Of a stretch of 64,000 nt of DNA, positions 57,247 through 64,000 are shown one piece after another (the stretch's first letter is position 1; the number at the start of each line of letters is the position of its first letter). Below the pieces are notes generated by a model. It did no database searches, was not told the origin of the DNA, and saw nothing but the letters and a program-made list of their open reading frames with translations. Location of the stretch: assembly GCA_934376955.1 (NCBI GenBank), contig CAKRPJ010000007.1, forward strand, positions 1-64,000. Reading direction: 5' to 3'. A program made the translations under genes and the position numbers. The stretch comes from CAKRPJ01 sp934376955. GTDB taxonomy: Bacteria > Bacillota > Clostridia > Lachnospirales > Lachnospiraceae.

Positions 57247-58317
57247 TCAGCTCCTTTCATCTTTTGTCATGAGAAGCGCATGGATCCCATAGTACAGAGC
57301 CTTCTTCTCCACCGGGCTCATATTATCCTTCATCAAAGCCTGAATGTAAAAGCCGATCATATCGCTTGGATGCTCTGCAAACAGAGCATGGAAATCGTAC
57401 TGAGGCTCTGTTTCATCGAGGATTTCCACAATATTCCATTGACCGGAAAGGTAATCCAGATCAAACTGGATATCCGGATCTCTCATGCCCCGGATGCGGA
57501 AGCGGTAGATATTGGAAGCTCCGCGTTTTCGGATCTCATCTGCGATAAGCTGGGAGAGCTCGGTATTGGAGGTGGCGGGAGTGACATTGATGATAAGGGG
57601 AATATACTGGGCCTGTGAGATCGCCTTGAATTGTAAGGAGGTCACCCGACCGGTCAGGTCATCGATCTCACCGATAAAGAAGCCGTGGGGCCCTGTCTCC
57701 GTCAGATCCAGAGGCTCAGGAGAACCGGGGTAGGCCATCCTGTTTTCCACGAGAATCCCCGGCTTGTGGATGTGCCCGAGGGCAATGTAGGAAAACGGGG
57801 AAGCAGCCAGAGCATTCTTGTCAAAGGGTGCATGTCTGGAATCTCCGCCATGGAGCATCAGGATCCGGATCCGACGGGTATCGGGGATGGAAAGTCCTCT
57901 CGTTTTATCCTCGGTGATCTCTGCCGTGTGGTAGCTGAAGCCATAGACCTCCGTATTCAGATCATCAAAATAGACGGAGCTCATTTCCTCATTCATTAGA
58001 AAGGTGACATTGGAGCACCAGCTAAAGCTGTAGAGAGCAGAGCTTTTCCGTATCCGGTCATGATTTCCGGCGATAATGACGACGCGGGTTCCGGGGATCG
58101 TGGAGAACAGATAATTGACTTCCTTGAGGTCACGGGCCAGCGGCTGGCGGTGGAACAGATCTCCGGAGATCAGAAGAAGATCGGCGCGATTTTCTCTGGC
58201 TTCCTCGATAATGGACTGGAAGGTCAGGCGTATAGCCTGTTCACGCTTCTTTCCCCACGGCCGGTCACTGTCCGGGATCATTCCCCAGTGGATATCAGCA
58301 GTATGGATAAATTTCAT
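57247..58317 (-). CDS. SbcD/YhaO-like DNA exonuclease
   Basis: 356-residue metallophosphoesterase. Metal motifs in order: HTADIHWG, SGDLFHR, AGNHDR, LHGGDSRH and GHIHKP. Start at 58317, eight bases after GGAGG; an earlier ATG (58368) adds an unlikely extension. Upstream partner of the YhaN-like ATPase, 8 bp apart. Mre11-Rad50-type complex. Confidence 0.92.
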   Translation of the reverse strand: MKFIHTADIHWGMIPDSDRPWGKKREQAIRLTFQSIIEEARENRADLLLISGDLFHRQPLARDLKEVNYLFSTIPGTRVVIIAGNHDRIRKSSALYSFSWCSNVTFLMNEEMSSVYFDDLNTEVYGFSYHTAEITEDKTRGLSIPDTRRIRILMLHGGDSRHAPFDKNALAASPFSYIALGHIHKPGILVENRMAYPGSPEPLDLTETGPHGFFIGEIDDLTGRVTSLQFKAISQAQYIPLIINVTPATSNTELSQLIADEIRKRGASNIYRFRIRGMRDPDIQFDLDYLSGQWNIVEILDETEPQYDFHALFAEHPSDMIGFYIQALMKDNMSPVEKKALYYGIHALLMTKDERS

Positions 58318-58349
58318 CAAAAATCCTCCGATCAAAAATAATTTGCCAT

Positions 58350-58460
58350 AAAAAAGAGGGCGCTGCAAAGCAGGTTATTCGATCCGGATATGGCATATTA
58401 CATAACAAGCAAATGCTATATCCGGCAGGAGTACCCTTGGCTTGCAACAGCCCCGTGGTA
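58350..58460 (-). terminator. Branched terminator between asnS and the sbcD-like gene
   Basis: A 13-bp stem (58384-58396 with 58413-58425, arms CCGGATAT/ATATCCGG extended) is nested in a second imperfect stem (TTGCAAGC with GCTTTGCA). On the minus strand CTCTTTTTTATGG follows. Confidence 0.7.
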
Positions 58461-58462
58461 AA

Positions 58463-59854
58463 TTATAAGTCGCAGTTGTTTACGGTGCGCGGGAACGGGA
58501 TCACGTCACGGATATTTCCCATTCCGGTCAGATACATAACGCAGCGCTCGAAGCCAAGGCCGAAACCGGAGTGGCGCACGGAACCATATTTGCGGAGATC
58601 TAAGTAGAAGCCATAATCCTCTGCCTTTAATCCCAGCTCGTTCATTCTGGAGAGAAGCTTGTCATAGCTGTCCTCTCTCTGGCTGCCTCCGATGATCTCG
58701 CCGATTCCCGGAACAAGGCAGTCCATAGCAGCAACTGTCTTTCCGTCTTCGTTTAACTTCATATAGAAGGCTTTGATCTCCTTCGGGTAATCGGTAACGA
58801 ATACCGGCTTCTGGAAGATCTTCTCTGTCAGATAGCGCTCGTGCTCGGTCTGAAGGTCGCAGCCCCAGAATACTTTATAATCAAATTCGTCGTTGTGCTC
58901 CTCCAGAAGGCGGATCGCCTCGGTATAGGTAACATGTCCGAATTCGGAATTTAAAACATGGTTCAGACGGTCTAAAAGTCCCTTGTCGACAAACTGGTTG
59001 AAGAAGTTCATCTCAGTCGGAGCATTTTCCAGAACGTAGCGGATCACATATTTTAACATTCCCTCAGCCATTGCCATATTGTCGTTGAGATCGGCAAATG
59101 CCATCTCCGGCTCGATCATCCAGAATTCAGCCGCATGGCGGGTCGTGTTGGAGTTTTCGGCACGGAAGGTCGGTCCGAAGGTATAGACGTTGCGGAAAGC
59201 CATAGCGTAGGTTTCCGCGTTTAACTGTCCGCTTACGGTCAGGTTTGTCGGTTTTCCGAAGAAATCCTGGGAGTAATCGATGGATCCGTCGGGGTTTTTC
59301 GGAACATCCGCCAGATCCAGAGTCGTTACCTGGAACATTTCCCCTGCGCCCTCACAGTCGCTTCCGGTAATAAGCGGGGTATGCACATATACAAAGCCCT
59401 GCTCCTGAAAATACTGATGGATCGCATAAGCGATCAGGGAACGTACACGGAATACAGCCTGGAATGTGTTTGTTCTGGGACGGAGGTGGGAGATCGTTCT
59501 CAGATATTCAAAGCTGTGGCGCTTCTTCTGAAGCGGGTAATCGGCGCCGGAGGTACCCTCCACAAGCACCTCATCGGCCTGGATCTCGAAGGGCTGCTTA
59601 GCCTCCGGAGTAGCAACAAGCGTACCCTTTACGATAATTGCGGCACCTACGTTTAATTTGGAGATCTCTGCGAAATTATCCATTGTATCATGGTACACGA
59701 TCTGAAGCGTATCAAAGCAGGTACCGTCGTTCAATACGATAAAACCAAAGGCTTTGGAGTCGCGGATGCTGCGGATCCAGCCGCCGACCTGGACTTCCTT
59801 GCCCAGATATTTCTCACGCTCGTTAAAGAGCTCTTTTACAGTTGTCAGTTCCAT
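58463..59854 (-). CDS. asnS: Asparaginyl-tRNA synthetase
   Basis: 463-residue class IIb synthetase. N-terminal OB fold (VQVGGWIRSIRDSKAFGFIVLNDGT), motif 2 FRAENSNTTRHAAEFWMIEPE and motif 3 GFGLGFERCVMYLTGMGNIRD. Full length. Short leader with no T-box that I can recognise. Confidence 0.97.
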   Translation of the reverse strand: MELTTVKELFNEREKYLGKEVQVGGWIRSIRDSKAFGFIVLNDGTCFDTLQIVYHDTMDNFAEISKLNVGAAIIVKGTLVATPEAKQPFEIQADEVLVEGTSGADYPLQKKRHSFEYLRTISHLRPRTNTFQAVFRVRSLIAYAIHQYFQEQGFVYVHTPLITGSDCEGAGEMFQVTTLDLADVPKNPDGSIDYSQDFFGKPTNLTVSGQLNAETYAMAFRNVYTFGPTFRAENSNTTRHAAEFWMIEPEMAFADLNDNMAMAEGMLKYVIRYVLENAPTEMNFFNQFVDKGLLDRLNHVLNSEFGHVTYTEAIRLLEEHNDEFDYKVFWGCDLQTEHERYLTEKIFQKPVFVTDYPKEIKAFYMKLNEDGKTVAAMDCLVPGIGEIIGGSQREDSYDKLLSRMNELGLKAEDYGFYLDLRKYGSVRHSGFGLGFERCVMYLTGMGNIRDVIPFPRTVNNCDL

Positions 59855-60140
59855 TGTTTTTCTCCTTCATTTATCGGTTTCATTATATAAGGACTGGATA
59901 CAGGCGAAACGAAACCAGTTTATGTCAGTATAGCGTATTTTTAGTGGAGATTCAAGGGAAAGTCAGGGGAAAGTCATATATTCTTATGACAAATAGTTAA
60001 CATTCGCAAATGTTATAAATACTATTGAAAAATGAAGCTGGATATTGTAAAATTGGAAAAAGATGGACTAATTTGAAAATATTTTGGATTCAATTTTAAG
60101 ATTTTCAAAAATTGAGACAAAAATAAAAGGGGATGAGGGA

Positions 60141-61016
60141 ATGGAGCTATATCAGTTAAAATATTTTGCCCAGGCGGCTCTCTATGGGAATATTACGATG
60201 GCTGCTAATGCTCTGCATGTAACTCAGCCGTCGATCAGTAAGGCGATCAAAGCTCTGGAAAAGGAGCTTCAGGTGGAACTGATGTGCAGGAACGGAAAAT
60301 ACTGCGAGCTTACCTACGAGGGGAGAAAGCTTCAGGCTAAGCTGCGTCCTATTTTAATGGAGCTTGAGGTACTCCCGGCGGAGCTGCAGAACGGACATAC
60401 CAGACAGCAGATCCAGCTGAACGCACTCTCTGCAGCCCTGCTGATCCCTGAAATGATCCGGGAATTTCGGGAGCAGTACCCCAAGGTATATTTTAGGATA
60501 CTTGACGACCGGGAGGCGTTCAACTGGGATTTTTGTATCAGGAGCACACTGCCGGAGGTATACTTTAATAATTCGGTAAAGCTCATGGAGGAGGATCTGT
60601 TTTTAGCATGCAGGACCGATTCCCCTCTGGCAGAAAAGGATATGATCTATCTTTCTGATCTTTCTAATGAAGATTTTGTTATGCTTAGGAGCGGCGGAAG
60701 CATCCGGGAGGTCACAGACGAAAGATTCAAGGAAATGGGCTTTATCCCCAAATTGTCTTACGAGTGCGACAACCTGTTTACCCTGAAGCGTGTTGTCGAG
60801 GAAGGACTTGCCGTAGCGATCTGGCCGGAGTTTTCGTGGAATAGCCGTGTCGGAGAAGAACAGATGGGGAACGGCATCTGTCTGAAACCTCTGGAAATAA
60901 CAGATTTTAAGCGTTCACTTTATCTGATCCGAAAGAGAGATCTTAAAGCAGCGGAAGAAATGGAGGCATTTTCTCAATATACGATAGCATATTTTGATAG
61001 ATTCAAAAAACAGTAA
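60141..61016 (+). CDS. LysR family transcriptional regulator
   Basis: 291 residues. Winged helix at the N-terminus: MELYQLKYFAQAALYGNITMAANALHVTQPSISKAIKALEKELQVELM. The remainder is a periplasmic-binding-like effector domain. Start at 60141 after AAGGGGATGAGGG; an ATG 57 bases earlier adds a non-conserved piece. Just upstream of the second family-5 ABC operon, which it may regulate. The gap 59855-60140 is AT-rich promoter DNA with no gene seen. Confidence 0.92.
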   Translation: MELYQLKYFAQAALYGNITMAANALHVTQPSISKAIKALEKELQVELMCRNGKYCELTYEGRKLQAKLRPILMELEVLPAELQNGHTRQQIQLNALSAALLIPEMIREFREQYPKVYFRILDDREAFNWDFCIRSTLPEVYFNNSVKLMEEDLFLACRTDSPLAEKDMIYLSDLSNEDFVMLRSGGSIREVTDERFKEMGFIPKLSYECDNLFTLKRVVEEGLAVAIWPEFSWNSRVGEEQMGNGICLKPLEITDFKRSLYLIRKRDLKAAEEMEAFSQYTIAYFDRFKKQ

Positions 61017-61076
61017 AAGAATTTGATATTGTCTGAAAATATTCTCAATAGGAATGGATTATATTCCAAAGTACCA

Positions 61077-61106
61077 TTAGACAAAAGGTGAATTCTAAAT
61101 TATAAT
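61077..61106 (+). promoter_or_regulatory. Promoter of the second family-5 ABC operon
   Basis: TTAGAC (61077-61082), 18-bp spacer, TATAAT (61101-61106). Confidence 0.6.
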
Positions 61107-61117
61107 ACAATTCATAG

Positions 61118-61197
61118 AAAGCGCTTCTTTTTAAGAATTAAACGAGCTGGTCAAGTTCGGAGGGCAATGTCTGCCCTTCTTAAAAAGGAGCGTTTTC
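61118..61197 (+). promoter_or_regulatory. Long leader hairpin, possible attenuator
   Basis: AAAGCGCTTCTTTTTAAG pairs with CTTAAAAAGGAGCGTTTT, with a nested GAGGGCA/TGCCCTT stem. It begins within a few bases of the predicted transcript start and ends in TTTTCTGT, 40 nt before the coding region. Confidence 0.6.
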
Positions 61198-61240
61198 TGT
61201 ATGTTATTACAGCTTTTGGAAAAGAAAAGGAGGAGCAAGT

Positions 61241-62860
61241 ATGAGAAAAAAAATGATTCGAGCTGCGGCTGTAGTTATGACAGCGGCAATGATGGCGGGC
61301 ACACTTGTTGGATGTGGTGGCGGAGGCGGTAATCAGGGTACTTCCGCAGCAGCCGGCGGAGAAACACAGAAAGCAGAGAATGGCTCTGAAGCCGCTGCTG
61401 TAGATACAACGGTCAACCCGGAAACTCCTCCGGAAGGGGTAAAATTAAAAGATGATATCGTGATCGGTATGCAGTCGAAGCATACAACCATCAACCAGAT
61501 GGATGCCAGCAATACCCAGCATAACTATATGTGGCGTATGGTACTGGATACCCCGGTTCATTTCAATAATAAGACAGGCGAGCTGGAGCCGCAGCTTGCA
61601 ACAGAGTGGTCTACAGATGATAACGGTAAGTCCTTCGTCTTCAAGTTAAGAGACGGCGTAAAATTCCACAACGGCGAAACCTTAAAGGCCTCCGACGTAG
61701 TATTTACCTTTAATATGATGGAAGGAACCACAGCATGTAACGGACTGTTCTTAAAGGTGGAAAAGGTTGAAGCCCTTGACGATCTGACCGTTAAGATGAC
61801 ACTCGTTAATCCGAACCTTGACTGGCCCTATATGATGACTCTGCCGACAGCAAGTATCCTCAATGAGAAGGCTGTAACAGAGGATCCGGTAAACGGCCCC
61901 GGCATCGGAACAGGCCCGTGGAAGATCGATTCCTATGAATTTGGTAACTTTACAAAGTTGGTTGCGTTTGAAGACTGCTGGCGCGGAGCACCGAATGCGA
62001 AGACCTTTACCTTCCGTTATATCCCGGAGGATTCTGCAAGACTGATCGCACTTCAGAACGGCGAGATCGATATCTGTCAGGATCCGGCACCGATCGAGCT
62101 TGAAAGAATCACAGAGGATCCGAAGCTCGACCTGATCCAGTATTCCGGTACATCCCTTTCCTATTTAGCATTCAATACACAGAAGGCACCTGGCGACAAT
62201 GCAGACTTTAGACGTGCAGTTGCCTACGGTATCGATGTAGATTCCATTATCGCAGTTGCTGCTGAGGGACGCGGAAAGAAAGCCTCCTCCTTCTGGGGCT
62301 GGAACGAATACGGTTTTTATGATTGCGGCGGATACACAAGAGACGTTGAAAAGGCAAAGGAATATCTTGCAAAGGCATATCCGAACGGTGGAGCAAAGCT
62401 CGATATCTCTATCAGTGGTGCAGAGCGTAAGACAGTTGCCGAGATGATGCAGAGCCAGTTAAAGGAGATCGGAATTGACGTGAATATCGTTGAGCTGGAT
62501 TCCGCAGGTATCAGTACAACAACAACAAACGGTGAACATCAGTCCTGTATTTACGGCTGTGGCTTCAACGTATTCGGCGATGATATGAGACGTATTTTAC
62601 AGCCGGGTTCTGCAGTTAACAAGGCCCATCTTAACAGCGATAAGATCATGGAATTGTTAGACAAGGCCGTTTGCGAGAAGGACGACACCACAAGACAGGG
62701 TTACTACAAGGAGATCCAGGAAGATGTTCATGAGAGTGTTCCCTATATCCCGCTGTATTATCAGGAAGGCTTTGTCGGTGTTAAAAAAGGAACAGGCGGA
62801 CTGGATATTTATCCGACCAGCCACCATGACTATTCCAATATCTTTGTGCCGGCAGAATAA
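61241..62860 (+). CDS. Family 5 ABC substrate-binding lipoprotein
   Basis: 539 residues. Signal peptide with lipobox LVGC (C25) followed by a Gly/Ala linker. SBP_5 hallmarks: GELEPQLATEWSTDDNGKSFVFKLRDGVKFHNGETLKASDVVFTFNMM and GPGIGTGPWKIDSYEF. AAGGAGG before ATG. First gene of an operon continuing past the window. Clearly different from the SBP at 34964, so a second uptake system. Ligand unknown. Confidence 0.93.
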   Translation: MRKKMIRAAAVVMTAAMMAGTLVGCGGGGGNQGTSAAAGGETQKAENGSEAAAVDTTVNPETPPEGVKLKDDIVIGMQSKHTTINQMDASNTQHNYMWRMVLDTPVHFNNKTGELEPQLATEWSTDDNGKSFVFKLRDGVKFHNGETLKASDVVFTFNMMEGTTACNGLFLKVEKVEALDDLTVKMTLVNPNLDWPYMMTLPTASILNEKAVTEDPVNGPGIGTGPWKIDSYEFGNFTKLVAFEDCWRGAPNAKTFTFRYIPEDSARLIALQNGEIDICQDPAPIELERITEDPKLDLIQYSGTSLSYLAFNTQKAPGDNADFRRAVAYGIDVDSIIAVAAEGRGKKASSFWGWNEYGFYDCGGYTRDVEKAKEYLAKAYPNGGAKLDISISGAERKTVAEMMQSQLKEIGIDVNIVELDSAGISTTTTNGEHQSCIYGCGFNVFGDDMRRILQPGSAVNKAHLNSDKIMELLDKAVCEKDDTTRQGYYKEIQEDVHESVPYIPLYYQEGFVGVKKGTGGLDIYPTSHHDYSNIFVPAE

Positions 62861-62877
62861 GTTCTGACTAAAAAAGC

Positions 62878-62906
62878 GATCCTTATGAAAGGTGATCCTT
62901 ATGAAA
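62878..62906 (+). repeat. 13-bp direct repeat in the intercistronic gap
   Basis: GATCCTTATGAAA occurs twice, 3 bases apart, overlapping the start of the hairpin at 62901. Confidence 0.85.
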
Positions 62907-62936
62907 AGCGGTTCCAGTATGGGCCGCTTTTCATTT
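62901..62936 (+). terminator. Intercistronic hairpin between SBP and permease
   Basis: ATGAAAAGCGG/CCGCTTTTCAT stem, then TTAAG. Probably reduces or stabilises expression so that the binding protein exceeds the permeases. Confidence 0.6.
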
Positions 62937-63003
62937 AAGAATATTCGACATCAGGATACGAAACATGGTCCGGCCCAATACTTATCTGACAGGAGGGTGA
63001 TGT

Positions 63004-63960
63004 ATGTATCGCTATATTATTAAAAGACTCTTGCTGATGATCCCGGTCATCATCGGCGTGTCGTTTCTTATTTTTGTCATCATGGATATGGCTCCCGGTG
63101 ATGCCGTCGATCTGCTGGCACCGGAAGGAGCAACGGCGGAGGATCTGGATGTGATCCGCCATGAGCTTGGTTTGGATCAGCCTGTAATTGTACGCTACGT
63201 CAAATATATGGGCGGTATGCTTCACGGCGATCTCGGTATTTCTTATGTATCAAAGACAGATGTATTTCAGACATATATCCAGAAGCTGCCGGCAACGATA
63301 ACGCTTTCCTTTGCTTCTATTTTAGTATCTGTCCTCCTGTCCGTTCCGCTGGGAATCTACGCAGCGACGCGGCATGGTTCCGTACAGGATAATATCAGTA
63401 TGTTCTTAGCCATGATCGGACTTTCCATGCCGAACTTCTGGCTTGGACTTCTTCTGATCATCGCCTTCTCCCTGAAGTTAGGCTGGTTCCCGTCAGGAGG
63501 AGACCAGACGTTGTCCTCTCTTGTTCTTCCGGCGATTACCATCGGAACCGGTTTGATGGCAACCCTGACAAGAACGACCCGTTCCTCCATGCTCGATGTT
63601 TTAAAGCAGGAATATTTAAGAACTGCCAGAGCAAAGGGCGTACCGGAAAAGATCGTGGTCACATCCCATGCATTAAGAAATGCGCTGATTCCGATCATCA
63701 CGATCATTGGTACGCAGTTAGCAGGCGTTCTCGGCGGCAGCGTTCTTACCGAAACCGTATTTGCATGGCCGGGAGTAGGACGTCTGATCGTTGACTCCCT
63801 GAATATGAGAGATACACCTCTTGTAACAGGAAGTATTATTATGACAACAATTCTTTTAAGTATTATTCTGCTTCTTGTAGACCTGCTCTATGCAGCCGTC
63901 GATCCGCGTATCAAAGCGCAATACATAGCGAAGAAGGGGAGGAAGAAAAATGGCAAATAA
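63004..63960 (+). CDS. ABC transporter permease, DppB type
   Basis: 318 residues, about six helices. MYRYIIKRLLLMIPVIIGVSFLIFVIMDMAPGDAVD at the start and EAA loop EYLRTARAKGVPEKIVVTSHALRNALIPI are typical. AGGAGGGTG precedes ATG. Overlaps the next permease gene by 11 nt. Confidence 0.95.
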   Translation: MYRYIIKRLLLMIPVIIGVSFLIFVIMDMAPGDAVDLLAPEGATAEDLDVIRHELGLDQPVIVRYVKYMGGMLHGDLGISYVSKTDVFQTYIQKLPATITLSFASILVSVLLSVPLGIYAATRHGSVQDNISMFLAMIGLSMPNFWLGLLLIIAFSLKLGWFPSGGDQTLSSLVLPAITIGTGLMATLTRTTRSSMLDVLKQEYLRTARAKGVPEKIVVTSHALRNALIPIITIIGTQLAGVLGGSVLTETVFAWPGVGRLIVDSLNMRDTPLVTGSIIMTTILLSIILLLVDLLYAAVDPRIKAQYIAKKGRKKNGK

Positions 63961-64000
63961 AACAGATAAGACAGCACCAAGAGAGGCCCGCAGCCAGATG
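63950..64000 (+). CDS. ABC transporter permease, DppC type (5' end only)
   Basis: Seventeen codons beginning MANKTDKTAPRE before the window ends; GGGGAGGAAG upstream is a good ribosome binding site. Identity rests on position after a DppB-type permease. Confidence 0.7.
   Translation, partial: MANKTDKTAPREARSQM

Noticed and set aside
58463..60140. T-box leader upstream of asnS
   Set aside because: The 285-bp gap has no recognisable T-box core or terminator on the asnS strand.

Overview
The window reads as chromosomal DNA of an anaerobic, low-to-mid GC Firmicute, most likely a gut Lachnospiraceae member. This rests on the gdpP-rplI-dnaB order, an ATP-dependent PEP carboxykinase, mecA, a DUF4080 radical SAM enzyme, a holin-like type I toxin, RibU under an FMN riboswitch and many AGGAGG ribosome binding sites. 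Genus cannot be fixed. I saw no rRNA, tRNA, CRISPR array, prophage or transposase gene.

Layout. 1-9.9 kb: pckA (truncated by the window edge), a CdaR-like regulator, an FAD dehydrogenase behind a guanine-class riboswitch, a MATE exporter, a PTS-IIC-like membrane protein, an orphan RelB antitoxin, malQ and a cold-shock gene. 10-16.7 kb: a sigma-54 circuit with one enhancer-binding activator, two paralogous YtcJ-type amidohydrolases and an NhaC antiporter, with two -24/-12 promoters and two palindromic candidate activator sites. 16.7-24.8 kb: a predicted type I toxin-antitoxin locus, an ABC-F ATPase, an AT-rich PatB/MalY insert bounded by direct repeats, an amino-acid ABC transporter and a second MATE exporter. 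25-33.8 kb: gdpP-rplI-dnaB, a MerR-like regulator, an FMN oxidoreductase, a CpeT/CpcT-like protein, a ferredoxin, a zinc-ribbon repeat protein, a DUF1858 protein and mecA. 34-40.4 kb: a DUF169 protein plus a complete family-5 (peptide/nickel type) ABC transporter, bracketed by 73-bp direct repeats. 40.6-45.7 kb: a kinase fused to a ParA-like domain, an overlapping ParA-like gene, a GH18 protein and an amidase. 45.7-64 kb: DMT exporter, ribU, tsaC, dCMP deaminase, radical SAM protein, exonuclease, VanW protein, trmL, the yhaN/sbcD pair, asnS, a LysR regulator and the start of a second family-5 ABC operon.

The most striking non-coding feature is a 160-bp multi-hairpin repeat with at least eight copies or fragments. 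Several copies overlap stop codons, sit between a gene and its terminator, or show clean internal deletions between short direct repeats. Together with the two direct-repeat-bounded gene blocks, this points to repeat-driven remodelling of the region. The sigma-54 amidohydrolase circuit, the kinase/ParA gene pair and the repeat family are the best candidates for undescribed biology.
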